Notes under the pieces: generated by a model
What the model saw: the letters and a program-made list of their open reading frames with translations, nothing else
Told to the model about the DNA's origin: nothing
The model's database searches: none
Position numbers and translations under genes: made by a program
Part shown: positions 10,813 to 19,133 of the stretch, one piece after another
Layout: each line of letters begins with the position of its first letter
Position numbering within the stretch: position 1 is the first letter of the stretch
NCBI GenBank assembly: GCA_035968315.1
Contig: JAVYIN010000005.1
Span: 62,001 to 126,000, forward strand
Reading direction: 5' to 3'
DNA from: Nitrospira sp.
GTDB taxonomy: Bacteria; Nitrospirota; Nitrospiria; Nitrospirales; Nitrospiraceae
DNA: 64,000 nt

Positions 10813-12243
10813 ATGACAAAAGAATTACCGCTCATCACGCCCGATAAGTTTCACGACGAATGCGCCGTCTTCGGCATCTATGGCCACGAAGAGTCGGCGA
10901 ATCTGACCTATTTGGGTTTGTACGCGCTCCAACATCGCGGGCAGGAGGCCTCGGGCATCGTGTCCGGCGACGGGGAGCAGTTCTATGTCCAGAAGGGGAT
11001 GGGGCTGGTCGCCGATATCTATCATAAGTCCGTTCTGGAGAAGCTGCCCGGGCATATGGCGATCGGCCATAATCGCTACTCCACCTCGGGCGGCAACGAT
11101 TTGAAGAACGTGCAGCCCTTGATCGTCAACTTCGCCTTCGGGAACCTGGCGCTCGCGCATAACGGCAATTTGATCAATGCGCAGTTTCTGCGCAACGAAC
11201 TGGAAGCTTACGGCGCGATCTTTCAATCCACCTCGGACACCGAAGTCATTATTCACCTGATCGCCCATTCGCGCGCGAGCACCTTTTTGGCGCGGGTGAT
11301 GGATGCGCTCAACCAAGTGCGCGGCGCCTTCTCCATCGTGCTGATGACCGACAACGGGTTGATCGCCGTCCGTGATCCGCACGGGTTGCGGCCGCTCTGT
11401 CTCGGGCGAGTGCGGGGGAGCTGGGTCGTGGCCTCGGAGACTTGCGCCTTCGATTTGCTCGACGCCGAATACGTGCGGGAAATCGAGCCGGGTGAGTTGG
11501 TTGTAATCAGCGAACAGGGCATCGACAGCCACCGGCCTTTTCCCAAGGTCGATCCGGCCATGTGCGTGTTCGAGTATGTGTACTTCGCCCGGCCCGACAG
11601 CCGCATCTTCGGGGCCAACGCCGTCTATGCCACGCGCAAGGCGCTGGGTCGCCAGCTGGCGCAGGAATCGTGGGTGCCGGCCGATATCGTGATTCCGGTT
11701 CCTGACTCCGGTGTGCCGGCGGCACTCGGGTACAGCGAAGGCGGAGGCGTGCCGTTTGAGACCGGGCTGATTCGCAATCACTATGTCGGGCGGACGTTCA
11801 TCGAGCCGGAGCAGTCGATCCGCCATTTCGGGGTGAAGGTGAAGTTGAACGCGGTGCCGGAAGTGCTGGAGGGCAAGCGCGTCGTCGTGGTGGACGATTC
11901 GCTGGTGCGCGGCACGACCAGCCGGAAGATCGTGAAGATGTTGCGGAACGCGGGCGCGAAAGAAGTGCATATGCGCATCAGTTCGCCGCCCATCGTGTCC
12001 CCCTGTTTTTACGGGATCGACACGCCGACGAAGAAAGAACTGATCGCCTCCAATCATTCGATCGAAGAAATCCGCAAATACATCACGGCGGATTCCTTGG
12101 CCTATCTCAGCCTGGACGGCATGCTCAAATCGGCGCCCGGCGTGCCGGGCCAGTATTGCAACGCCTGCTTCACGGAAAAGTATCCGATCGCCTTCACGCG
12201 CGCGGAAGAATTGCAGCTCGGGCTCTTTGAACCGTCGCACTGA
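10813..12243 (+). CDS. purF: Amidophosphoribosyltransferase
   Basis: First committed step of purine synthesis: PRPP plus glutamine gives phosphoribosylamine. C17 in [12 protein letters not shown] is the N-terminal nucleophile, so a 16-residue propeptide must be removed. The PRPP loop is [14 protein letters not shown]. Cysteines in VSPCFYGID and QYCNACFTE fit the iron-sulfur cluster type known from Bacillus. The length of 476 aa fits that class. It ends the purine run. Feedback inhibition by nucleotides is a known property of the family. Confidence 0.97.
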   Translation: MTKELPLITPDKFHDECAVFGIYGHEESANLTYLGLYALQHRGQEASGIVSGDGEQFYVQKGMGLVADIYHKSVLEKLPGHMAIGHNRYSTSGGNDLKNVQPLIVNFAFGNLALAHNGNLINAQFLRNELEAYGAIFQSTSDTEVIIHLIAHSRASTFLARVMDALNQVRGAFSIVLMTDNGLIAVRDPHGLRPLCLGRVRGSWVVASETCAFDLLDAEYVREIEPGELVVISEQGIDSHRPFPKVDPAMCVFEYVYFARPDSRIFGANAVYATRKALGRQLAQESWVPADIVIPVPDSGVPAALGYSEGGGVPFETGLIRNHYVGRTFIEPEQSIRHFGVKVKLNAVPEVLEGKRVVVVDDSLVRGTTSRKIVKMLRNAGAKEVHMRISSPPIVSPCFYGIDTPTKKELIASNHSIEEIRKYITADSLAYLSLDGMLKSAPGVPGQYCNACFTEKYPIAFTRAEELQLGLFEPSH

Positions 12244-12293
12244 GCACGGGGTCAGTGACGGAATATTGTCGGCCTCAAGGGAGGGCCAGTCGC

Positions 12294-12614
12294 ATGCAGC
12301 CAAGAGGCCGGGATCGAATCGGCGTCGATTATCCTGTGACCGTGAGCGGAGAGCAGGGGAGCGGGGACGGCATCCTCAGCAATCTGACCATCACCGGCGG
12401 CGAGATCAATGGCCCGCTGAATGTCACGGTCGGCCAATCCCTCCGGATTCATATCCGTCTCACCGGCGCACGGAACCCGATCGACATCGCCGTTGCCGCG
12501 GTCCGCTGGAAGCAAGACTTTCGGTTCGGTGTCGAGTTCGTGCGGTTCGAGGGCAATGCCAAAGCCCAGCTTCAAGAGATGCTCAATCAGAGCGATAGCG
12601 CTTCCTCCTCCTGA
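12294..12614 (+). CDS. PilZ-domain protein (c-di-GMP binding, probable)
   Basis: A 106-aa single-domain protein. An arginine-rich start (MQPRGRDRIGVDYPV) and the following LSNLTITGGEING resemble the two PilZ c-di-GMP contacts (RxxxR and D/NxSxxG), although the second is imperfect (N-L-T-I-T-G-G). The tail WKQDFRFGVEFVRFEG fits the last strand. The frame opens at GTG 12255, but GGGAGGG eight bases before the ATG at 12294 supports the shorter form. It follows purF by 50 bases. Confidence 0.65.
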   Translation: MQPRGRDRIGVDYPVTVSGEQGSGDGILSNLTITGGEINGPLNVTVGQSLRIHIRLTGARNPIDIAVAAVRWKQDFRFGVEFVRFEGNAKAQLQEMLNQSDSASSS

Positions 12615-12632
12615 ATCCTCTTCCCGGCCCTG

Positions 12633-12662
12633 TTGCCCCTGAAAAAATTCGCATGCTAGGAT
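12633..12662 (+). promoter_or_regulatory. Sigma70-type promoter for the thioredoxin-fold gene
   Basis: TTGCCC at 12633-12638 and TAGGAT at 12657-12662 are separated by 18 bases, with TGC just before the -10 as an extended element. It lies about 90 bases upstream of the gene at 12752. Confidence 0.4.
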
Positions 12663-12751
12663 GACCGCGGAAGTGCTGCGTGCGGAGTGCGGACGATCTG
12701 CCCGGCACTCATGCGCAAGGCGCGGCACGGCGAAGAAGGAAGGAGGCTTTG

Positions 12752-13282
12752 ATGAAGCGAGTGCTATTCATACTCGGTGCTTTGCTGGCTCCGGCGTTGG
12801 CCGCGCAGCTGGTATTGGCGGCCGGATTGTTCAAGACCGGTGAAAAGGCCCCGTCGTTCACGCTCACGGCGATCACCGGTGAAACGGTGTCGCTGGATGC
12901 CTATAAAGGGAAAGTCGTGGTGCTTGGGCTCTTCCATATTTGCGATCCTTGCATGATGCAGGGCTCGACCCTTCAAAAAGTGTCCGAGATGACCAAAGGC
13001 AAAGAGGTCGCGGTCATCGGGGTTAATTCGTCCGGCAATTCCAAGAAAGATGTCGGGGAATTCTTGTCGGCGTTTCCGGTGAAGGTGACCTATCCCTACC
13101 TGCTCGATCCCGGGAAGGTGACGGATAAGCTCTATGGCGGCGGCAAGTTCATTCCGAATGTGTACGTCATCGATCAGCAAGGCATCATTCGCTGGCAACG
13201 GGTCGGCAATATGGACCTGGCTGGGGCCGATGTCATTACGGCAGAGGTGGAAAAGCTGTTGGCGGGTTCGTCAAAAATGTAG
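12752..13282 (+). CDS. Exported thioredoxin-fold (TlpA/redoxin-like) protein
   Basis: A 176-aa protein with a signal peptide (about residues 1-24, cut after LVLAA). The AhpC/TSA-type fold begins GEKAPSFTLTAITGETVSLDAYKGKVVVLGLF, followed by the redox pair C64-D-P-C67. FIPNVYVIDQQGIIRWQRVG holds the cis-proline strand region. It likely acts as a periplasmic disulfide reductase, for example in cytochrome c or copper-site assembly. The ATG at 12752 has AAGGAGG six bases upstream; the frame opens earlier at 12680 without one. Confidence 0.8.
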   Translation: MKRVLFILGALLAPALAAQLVLAAGLFKTGEKAPSFTLTAITGETVSLDAYKGKVVVLGLFHICDPCMMQGSTLQKVSEMTKGKEVAVIGVNSSGNSKKDVGEFLSAFPVKVTYPYLLDPGKVTDKLYGGGKFIPNVYVIDQQGIIRWQRVGNMDLAGADVITAEVEKLLAGSSKM

Positions 13283-13283
13283 A

Positions 13284-13338
13284 GCTGACAGGCTGACAAG
13301 ACGACAAGCTGACAGGAGATTTATGTCAGCCTGTGAGC
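13284..13338 (+). repeat. Hairpin of CTGACAGG words
   Basis: GCTGACAGGCTGACA at 13284-13298 pairs with 13324-13338 with one mismatch. Between them the word is repeated (GACGACAAGCTGACAGG). It starts two bases after the stop codon of the preceding gene and ends 13 bases before the next start. Confidence 0.65.
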
Positions 13339-13351
13339 GAAGGGGTGCTTC

Positions 13352-13591
13352 ATGGATGAATTGGAAGCCGGCAAACAGACGTTTCTGGATCTGGTGAAGG
13401 GCGTGGATGGGGCTGTGCAGGTCGTCATTCCCGTGACTCCGTCGAACAGCATGTTTCTGATTTCGCTGACGAAAGGGCCGAATCGGAAGTTTATCACGGT
13501 GCCGGAAGACGACATTCTGGACCTCCCCAACGAAGCCGGCATTCTCGCCAAAGTGACGAAGACCGTCACCGATGCGGTCGCGGCGTTATAA
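13352..13591 (+). CDS. Small acidic protein of unknown function
   Basis: I do not recognise this 79-aa protein. It has no signal peptide or membrane segment. The middle SNSMFLISLTKGPNRKFITVPEDDILDL looks like a compact alpha-beta domain. GAAGGGGTG lies eight bases before the ATG. It follows the thioredoxin-fold gene in the same direction, separated by the CTGACAGG hairpin. Confidence 0.65.
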   Translation: MDELEAGKQTFLDLVKGVDGAVQVVIPVTPSNSMFLISLTKGPNRKFITVPEDDILDLPNEAGILAKVTKTVTDAVAAL

Positions 13592-13708
13592 ACCGGCGCG
13601 ATAAGCGAGCTATACGCGAAAGGCGTGAAACACAATGCCTACGAGCCTGAATACATTCTTTCCCGCGAGTCACGCTTGTCGAGCCAGTCTCGCGCGTCTC
13701 GCAAAGCT

Positions 13709-14302
13709 ATGAAACCCCTTCTACCCGGCATCTGGCAGTGGTCCTGGTTCTCTGACGAGAAGCAGATGAACTTTAACGGTCTGTTTCTCACGGTGGGGGA
13801 ACATAAGATCCTCGTCGATCCCCCTCCCATGACCGCCGAGGCTAGTACCTTCATTCGCCGAAACGGCCCGGTCGATTACCTCATCGTGACCAACCGCGAC
13901 CATGTGCGCGAGGCGGCGGCGGTTCGGACGGAGTTCAAGTGCCAGGTGTTCGTGCCGGAGGCCGATGCGGCGCAGATGGAGCTGCCTCCGACGAAAACGT
14001 TCAAGGATCAGGAGCTGCTTCCCGGCGGGATTTGGGTGGTGCAGCTCAAGGATCAGAAGTCTCCGGGAGAGTCGGCGCTCTTCATCCAGCAGGGCAAGGG
14101 CATCCTGATTCTCGGCGATGCACTGATCGGCAAGCCGGCCGGCGCCTTGTCGATGCTGCCGGCGGAGAAGTATGCGGATCGGGAAAAGGCGAAAGAGGGA
14201 TTGCGCCGGCTGCTCAAGTACCAGTTTGATGCGGTGATCGTCGGCGATGGCGCGTCGATTATGACCGGCGCGAAGCCGGTCCTTGAACAGGCGCTGCAAT
14301 AG
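13709..14302 (+). CDS. Metallo-beta-lactamase-fold protein, degenerate metal site
   Basis: A 197-aa protein with an MBL-like layout: GLFLTVGEHKILVDPPPM at the start, VDYLIVTNRDHVREAA, where the usual THxHxDH is replaced by TNRDHVRE, and a late GDALIGKPAGALSMLPAEKY plus VIVGDGASIM. The reduced metal motif suggests loss of one metal or no hydrolase activity. The frame extends to GTG 13625; the ATG at 13709 gives the family-like start, but neither has a strong ribosome-binding site. It is followed by a TPR gene 12 bases on. Confidence 0.6.
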   Translation: MKPLLPGIWQWSWFSDEKQMNFNGLFLTVGEHKILVDPPPMTAEASTFIRRNGPVDYLIVTNRDHVREAAAVRTEFKCQVFVPEADAAQMELPPTKTFKDQELLPGGIWVVQLKDQKSPGESALFIQQGKGILILGDALIGKPAGALSMLPAEKYADREKAKEGLRRLLKYQFDAVIVGDGASIMTGAKPVLEQALQ

Positions 14303-14314
14303 AAAGCGTGCCGC

Positions 14315-15139
14315 ATGGCGTTGCGCAACGGGCTGTCAGAAGAATTGAATCGCCAGGGGAATGAGCATTTCTCCCGCGGGTTCTACACGGATGCCTATAC
14401 CTGTTATGCCAAGGCACTCGAGTGCGACCGGATCACCGGCGATCAGCGGGCGATGGCGGCGACGCTCGGCAATCTCGGGAATATCTGCGCGGTCAGCGGC
14501 CGGCGCGAGGCGGCGCAGGCCTATTATCAGGAAGTGCTGGAGTTGCAGAAGATCCTCGGGGACGAGAAAGGCATTGGGACGACGCTGGCGAACTTAGGCA
14601 ATCTCCGGGCCGATGCGGGTGAATGGGATCGCGCGCGCGCCTACTATCTGGAAGCGCTGGATCTCATGACGAAGGCCCATGATGAAGCCGGGCAGGCGGT
14701 GCTCTTCTCCGATCTTGGGCTGGTCGCGCGGGAGACGGGGCAGTTCGATCAGGCGGTCCAGCTGTACGAGCAGTCGCTCGCGTTGATGCGGCGCCTCGGC
14801 AATCAGGGCGGAGTCGCGGATGCCTGGCGCATGATCGGCCGGACCTTTCTGGTTCAACGGCGCTATGACGATGCGATTGCCTGCTGCCAGACAAGCCGGT
14901 CGATCGCCGAGCGTTTGCGCGATGAGCTGCGTGCCGGCGGCGCGCGCTATGTGCTGGCACAGTGTTATGAAGAAACCGGCCGGCTGCAGGACGCCGCCGA
15001 TCTTCTCGACCAGGTGGTCGCGATGGACCGCAAGTATCAGCTTCCCAAGCTGGAAGAAAACACAAAACGCCTGGAATCGCTGCGGGCCCGATTGAGCGGT
15101 TCGCCGGCCTCTGAGCCTTGGCGGGAGACGCACGCATGA
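14315..15139 (+). CDS. TPR-repeat protein
   Basis: A 274-aa soluble protein made almost wholly of tetratricopeptide repeats. About six units can be read, for example ALGNLGNICAVSGRREAAQAYYQE and TLANLGNLRADAGEWDRARAYYLE, with the A/G and Y/A positions of the TPR consensus. Such proteins are scaffolds, so no partner can be named. Its stop overlaps the next start in an ATGA junction. Confidence 0.85.
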   Translation: MALRNGLSEELNRQGNEHFSRGFYTDAYTCYAKALECDRITGDQRAMAATLGNLGNICAVSGRREAAQAYYQEVLELQKILGDEKGIGTTLANLGNLRADAGEWDRARAYYLEALDLMTKAHDEAGQAVLFSDLGLVARETGQFDQAVQLYEQSLALMRRLGNQGGVADAWRMIGRTFLVQRRYDDAIACCQTSRSIAERLRDELRAGGARYVLAQCYEETGRLQDAADLLDQVVAMDRKYQLPKLEENTKRLESLRARLSGSPASEPWRETHA

Positions 15140-15573
15140 CCGATGCCGTCTCGTCCTCGTGGACGTCTCTCACGCAGTCGCTCCGTCAGACCTTCCCGCA
15201 ACTCGTTGAGCTGGCGCCGGGCGGATCACTGACGATGGAGTTGGGCTCCGATGGCTGGTTGTTTGAATTGACGCCGGACGGGCGGGTGCTCTGCCAATAC
15301 GGGATCGCCATGGATGATGTACGAAGTCTGATGTCGGACGGCACGACCGAGGATTTGGGGTCGGACGAATTGGCCAAACAGGCCAAGTATTTTATTCAGC
15401 CGGCTGTGTCCAAATATCGTCAAATACTCCTCCAGTCAGGGTTTTCCGAGCAGACGGAGATGAATGACGAGTTTGTGGCCGCGACGTTCGAGCGCGGGGT
15501 CGATCTCGCCAATCCTGCCGCGGTCCAGTCTCTTACCACCTGGTGCGCGCGGACAATCGGACGGGCGGGATGA
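15136..15573 (+). CDS. Unknown 145-aa protein coupled to the TPR gene
   Basis: I do not recognise this protein. It is soluble, without a signal peptide, and contains GGSLTMELGSDGWLFELTPDGRVLCQYGI, which looks like a small beta sheet, followed by a helical C-terminal half. The ATG at 15136 overlaps the TPR stop by four bases, implying co-translation and perhaps a joint function. Confidence 0.65.
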   Translation: MTDAVSSSWTSLTQSLRQTFPQLVELAPGGSLTMELGSDGWLFELTPDGRVLCQYGIAMDDVRSLMSDGTTEDLGSDELAKQAKYFIQPAVSKYRQILLQSGFSEQTEMNDEFVAATFERGVDLANPAAVQSLTTWCARTIGRAG

Positions 15574-15619
15574 GCCTCTGTTCGGCGGTACCGGACTTTG
15601 TCGGCGGGCCGCAGTGGGG

Positions 15620-16042
15620 TCAGGGGGTAGCGCCTGAAACAGGGGACGGAGGAGTGGGTGGAGGGGATCCTGGAGGCGGAGGCGCCAGGGAAATGTCCAG
15701 GAACGCCCGCCCGCCAAACGCAATCACGAGGAAGTTCAAGAGCCCGCTGAATCCGCTGGTCGTCAGCATGGCCAGTGTCGGCTGGTCTTTCGTGATCAAT
15801 TGCACCATCGTTGAGAGATCGAGCGCCAGCCCGACGGTGCTGTAGATCACACTCGCCATCAGTGCCCACCGAAATCCCAGCCGGACTGTCACGACCAATC
15901 CGATCGGTATCCCGATCAGAAATCCGATCCATAGGTGGCTGGGTTCCGGCTGTCCCGGCTGGGACTGCAAGGCGAAGAGCGTGGCGACGCCCACGGCGAT
16001 GAGTCCGATCAAGCTGGCGAGTAATCCCCACGGTTGTGTCAT
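15620..16042 (-). CDS. Small integral membrane protein with Pro-rich tail
   Basis: A 140-aa protein of unknown function. Hydrophobic segments lie at about residues 7-26, 37-55, 59-80 and 91-112, followed by a cytosolic or periplasmic proline-rich tail (PPPPGSPPPTPPSP). It has no ribosome-binding site. Instead a good promoter on the minus strand places the predicted +1 on the A of the ATG, so a leaderless mRNA is likely. It converges with the gene ending at 15573. Confidence 0.65.
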   Translation of the reverse strand: MTQPWGLLASLIGLIAVGVATLFALQSQPGQPEPSHLWIGFLIGIPIGLVVTVRLGFRWALMASVIYSTVGLALDLSTMVQLITKDQPTLAMLTTSGFSGLLNFLVIAFGGRAFLDISLAPPPPGSPPPTPPSPVSGATP

Positions 16043-16048
16043 GTCGGC

Positions 16049-16077
16049 ACTATAGCCTGCCGTGGGCGCATCGGCAA
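16049..16077 (-). promoter_or_regulatory. Promoter placing +1 on the ATG at 16042
   Basis: On the minus strand TTGCCG (16077-16072) and TATAGT (16054-16049) are 17 bases apart. Exactly six bases separate the -10 box from the ATG at 16042, the usual distance to +1. Confidence 0.5.
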
Positions 16078-16084
16078 TGGCCGC

Positions 16085-16114
16085 TTGAGCGGCTGATTGG
16101 CCGGATGGTAGCCT
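16085..16114 (+). promoter_or_regulatory. Promoter next to the ATG at 16123
   Basis: TTGAGC at 16085-16090 and TAGCCT at 16109-16114 are 18 bases apart. Only eight bases separate the -10 from the ATG at 16123, giving a transcript with no or a one-to-two base leader. It diverges from the minus-strand promoter at 16049-16077. Confidence 0.4.
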
Positions 16115-16122
16115 GCGGGGTC

Positions 16123-16551
16123 ATGACCGGCGTGGAAACTTCGTGCCCGTTGGATTCGCATCGTCCCAGCCTGCTCATTTATGACGGGCAGTGCCGGCTG
16201 TGTGTCACGGCGAAGCAGGGCCTGGAGCGAGCTGGCTTGGGAGCGGCCGGGTCCGGCTTGCGGATGATTCCCTACGAGAGTGCGGAGGCGTCGGCCGTCT
16301 TGGGGGACCGGTATCGTCCTGGTCCTCCCGCTATGGCCCTGTTGGTGCATCCGTCTGGACTGGTATCACAGGGAATCGAGGCCTTTCTCCCGCTCGTTCC
16401 GGGGATTCCTGGCGGGCGGACTGTTGGCTGGATGCTGCGGTGGACGGTGGTGCGGGTATTGGCCGAGCGAGTCTATCGCTGGATGGCCAGACACCGGTAT
16501 CGGCTCTTCGGTGCGGTGCAATCGTGCGGTTCACGTTCTCTTTCTCGATAG
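16123..16551 (+). CDS. DCC-family thiol-disulfide oxidoreductase (DUF393)
   Basis: The 142-aa protein has LLIYDGQCRLCVTAKQ near residues 17-32, containing the D-G-x-C-x-x-C motif (D21, C24, C27) that defines the DCC family. Later segments LVSQGIEAFLPLVP and RVYRWMARHRYRLFG fit the family. The frame opens at 16036, but residues before the ATG at 16123 are not family-like and lie upstream of the predicted transcription start. Reaction partners are unknown. Confidence 0.75.
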   Translation: MTGVETSCPLDSHRPSLLIYDGQCRLCVTAKQGLERAGLGAAGSGLRMIPYESAEASAVLGDRYRPGPPAMALLVHPSGLVSQGIEAFLPLVPGIPGGRTVGWMLRWTVVRVLAERVYRWMARHRYRLFGAVQSCGSRSLSR

Positions 16552-16585
16552 TGTTCCCCTCTTCCGTCTAGCGTTGCGTGTCTTC

Positions 16586-16607
16586 TTCCCCCTCTTTCCG
16601 GGGGGAA
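16586..16607 (+). other. Hairpin in the gap after the DCC gene
   Basis: TTCCCCC at 16586-16592 pairs with GGGGGAA at 16601-16607. A second weaker hairpin (TTCCCAC/GTGGGGAA) follows at about 16610-16625. There is no T run, so a factor-independent terminator is not certain. Confidence 0.45.
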
Positions 16608-16676
16608 TCTTCCCACAGTGGGGAATGTACGTGACAGCGCAGAGGCAGGCAGAATGCCCCATATCACGGAGGGCTC

Positions 16677-17561
16677 ATGCCACTATTTCGCCAGGGCGCT
16701 CAACGGCATCAATCGGACGTCTGCGGGAAGTCTGTCTCAGGGCAGGGGGTGAGCCGCTCAACGCCATTGCCATCACGTTCCCATTCGCTCAAGTCTTTTG
16801 CATGGGTCCTCGGCTGGTGTCTGCTGGGGCCGGCCTTCGCCTGGGGCGGGACCAATCCTGGGGCGGGAACGATTGTGGCGGCGGGGTTTGGCTATCAGGC
16901 CGGTGACGCTTCGACCATCACGGTGAAGACCTACGATGCCGAGAGCGGAGAGGTCTTGTCCGACGAGACCTATGAATTGAACGTGAAGGAAGAGGGGATT
17001 GCCAAGGGCATGCGGCCGGACGAGCGGATTTTCGCCGGAGGCGTAGGCCCTGGCGCGACCGATCTCTCGAATTTCGTGCTGCGCGTGTATGACGCCAAGA
17101 CCGGGAAGTTTCAGTGGGAAGGCAACCTCAATTTGACGCCGCAGGATGCGGCAGGCCCAGGACAACGGGTCTCCACGCTTGAGCCTCGCCGGGCGACGGT
17201 GACGAGAATCGCTTCGACGTCCCCTTCCGCCTCCGCACCGTCCTTCCTCCTGCGCGCGCTCGATTCGTCAACGGGCGGATTGATGTGGGAGGATGAATTT
17301 ACAACGGACGGCCGCCTCCGCATGGATCGGATCGCCAACCGGCTGGTGTCGGAGGGGCGTCGCGCGGCCTTGGCGCGTCCGTCGTTTGAGCTCCATATCC
17401 GCATGTTTGAGCGCGATGGCCGCCGTCTGCTGTGGGAGGACCAGGTGGTGCAGGGTGACGAGGATGAGGAACCGCAGCTGGAGCCTGTGGAAGATGAAGC
17501 GCGGGTGCTGCCGACCTGGCCGGGAGGGCATGAGCGGCATAGGTCAGAGGAGAAAATCTAG
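16677..17561 (+). CDS. Exported protein of unknown function
   Basis: A 294-aa protein. A polar N-terminus of about 38 residues is followed by a hydrophobic stretch (SFAWVLGWCLLGPAFAWGG), so a long signal sequence is likely. The body has two similar beta-rich segments, one around STITVKTYDAESGEVLSDETYELN and one around SFLLRALDSSTGGLMWEDEF and FELHIRMFERDGRRLLWEDQ, as in repeated lipocalin-like or WD-like strands. The C-terminus is acidic. GGAGG five bases before the ATG supports the start. It overlaps the convergent peptidase gene by four bases. Confidence 0.65.
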   Translation: MPLFRQGAQRHQSDVCGKSVSGQGVSRSTPLPSRSHSLKSFAWVLGWCLLGPAFAWGGTNPGAGTIVAAGFGYQAGDASTITVKTYDAESGEVLSDETYELNVKEEGIAKGMRPDERIFAGGVGPGATDLSNFVLRVYDAKTGKFQWEGNLNLTPQDAAGPGQRVSTLEPRRATVTRIASTSPSASAPSFLLRALDSSTGGLMWEDEFTTDGRLRMDRIANRLVSEGRRAALARPSFELHIRMFERDGRRLLWEDQVVQGDEDEEPQLEPVEDEARVLPTWPGGHERHRSEEKI

Positions 17562-18985
17562 CCGCGTTTCTGTAGAAACGTATCCAGCCATTGCTGGTGG
17601 AATTGGTCGTAGGAGAGAAAGAGTTTCTCTTGCAGGGCCGTCGCGACGGTGGCCTTCGCTTTGAACGCGTTGAGGAGCTCGCCCACACGGCTCATGCCGA
17701 ATCGGTCAATCAAATAGTGCGTCGCGGAGTTGGCCTCGAGGTACGCGAGCGTCGCGGCGTTGTGCGGTAACCGCCCCCAGCCCCCTTCCAAATATTTCAA
17801 GTGAATGACGGAGCCGCCATTCGGCATGGCCTGGTCGAGGTCCGGCCAGGGATCGCCGGCCAGTTGCATGGCCAGCCCTTCATTGAGCCAGACGGGCAGC
17901 GATGTGATCTGGCCTTCGAGACGGTCATGGAGGAGCGCGTGCACGTATTCGTGGCGGAGGACATGCGTCAGCCACTGCGTATCGGTGGTGGCGCCCTGTG
18001 TCGGAATCTGAATGCGGCCGAGGACCGGATCGTAGAGGCCATCGGCCCAGGCCGGACTCCCGGTGGCCGATTGGAAGGTGTCTTTGGTGTGGAGCACGAC
18101 GACGATGGGTTTGGCCGGAAAGTGGTTCAAGCGCTGGCCGACGTCGCGATAGGCATCTTCCAGAATTTCCAGCACGGTCGTCCAGGTGCCTTGGTCCTCT
18201 CCCCCATCGTATTTGACCATGAAATGGGTGCTGTTCCGTGCCGTCATGCGTGATTCCACTGCGTCCGTATGGCGCACTTTGGCCGTGACCGTGGCCAGGT
18301 AGGACTGCACGCGGGGATCTTTCCCGGCCCGCTCCGTCGCCTGAGCCAGATGTGTGGCGGCTTCGGCCAGGTGATCCTGCTCGTAGAGAAGATCGGCCAT
18401 TGCGAGGTGGGGAAAGGCTTCATGGGGAGCGAGACCGATCAACGTGGTGAGAAAGGTCTGATCGAGAGCCGGGTCGCGCAGTTCCCAATAGGCGTGGGCG
18501 AGATTCAGTTGGATGACCGGGTTGGTGCGGTCCAAGATGGCGGCCTTCTTGAAGGCTTTGACGGAGACTTTCGTGCCGTCGATTCGTTCCTGTTCAAGGC
18601 CCAGGTTGTTCCAGAGGATGGCGACATAGGGCACGGCTGTTTCGTCGGACAACAGGGAAGGGGACAGCTCGGTCAGTTTGCGTTCTGCCAGGGCGAAGTT
18701 CTTTTTCTCGATCTCGTCGCGAATCGCTTCCAGCAGCCGGCTGGAGGGGGAGTCCGGGACGATGGCCGGGTCGATCGTTCTGGCCTCTTTGAGTTCTTCA
18801 TCGGTCGGGCCGGCCGGGGTTTGGGAGGCTGCCGGTGTCGCGGGGGAGGGCTCGCTGTCAGCAGCAGGCGAGACGGCCTCCGGGATGGTGGTCCAAAGCT
18901 CCTTCAAAAAGAGCTGATAGGCAATGAAGATCCCCAAGCAGAGGGCTAGGGGGATGAGAATGGGCGTAATGTTTCGGCGATACAT
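17558..18985 (-). CDS. Membrane-anchored TPR and HExxH peptidase (MA-like)
   Basis: A 475-aa protein. An N-terminal membrane anchor (about 8-27) is followed by a Pro/Ala-rich linker, TPR-like helices (about 85-240) and a C-terminal zinc-peptidase domain. The motif HEYVH is at 345-349 and the third ligand is probably E369 in PVWLNEGLA, as in gluzincins of the MA clan. It should act in the periplasm. Its start is preceded by GAGGTTAC on the minus strand, with a promoter about 17-44 bases upstream. Substrate unknown. Confidence 0.8.
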   Translation of the reverse strand: MYRRNITPILIPLALCLGIFIAYQLFLKELWTTIPEAVSPAADSEPSPATPAASQTPAGPTDEELKEARTIDPAIVPDSPSSRLLEAIRDEIEKKNFALAERKLTELSPSLLSDETAVPYVAILWNNLGLEQERIDGTKVSVKAFKKAAILDRTNPVIQLNLAHAYWELRDPALDQTFLTTLIGLAPHEAFPHLAMADLLYEQDHLAEAATHLAQATERAGKDPRVQSYLATVTAKVRHTDAVESRMTARNSTHFMVKYDGGEDQGTWTTVLEILEDAYRDVGQRLNHFPAKPIVVVLHTKDTFQSATGSPAWADGLYDPVLGRIQIPTQGATTDTQWLTHVLRHEYVHALLHDRLEGQITSLPVWLNEGLAMQLAGDPWPDLDQAMPNGGSVIHLKYLEGGWGRLPHNAATLAYLEANSATHYLIDRFGMSRVGELLNAFKAKATVATALQEKLFLSYDQFHQQWLDTFLQKRG

Positions 18986-19001
18986 CGTAACCTCGTGGCT
19001 G

Positions 19002-19029
19002 AGTGTAGCACCCGAGGCACGTACGACAA
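19002..19029 (-). promoter_or_regulatory. Promoter for the TPR-peptidase gene
   Basis: On the minus strand TTGTCG (19029-19024) and TACACT (19007-19002) are 16 bases apart, and GAGG lies between the -10 and the ATG at 18985. Confidence 0.4.
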
Positions 19030-19093
19030 AGAATTCGGTGTATTCGCACGGGTGTGCGGTGAGAAGAGGCGCTGGGCCTGGCGCCCGGCTTCA

Positions 19094-19122
19094 TTGAGTG
19101 CGTGGCGGGGGTATGTTACGAT
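19094..19122 (+). promoter_or_regulatory. Promoter that fixes the recG start
   Basis: TTGAGT at 19094-19099 and TACGAT at 19117-19122 are 17 bases apart. The predicted +1 (about 19129) lies downstream of the in-frame GTG 19098 and ATG 19113, leaving ATG 19134 as the first usable start with a leader of only a few bases. Confidence 0.45.
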
Positions 19123-19133
19123 CCGCGCCAGTT

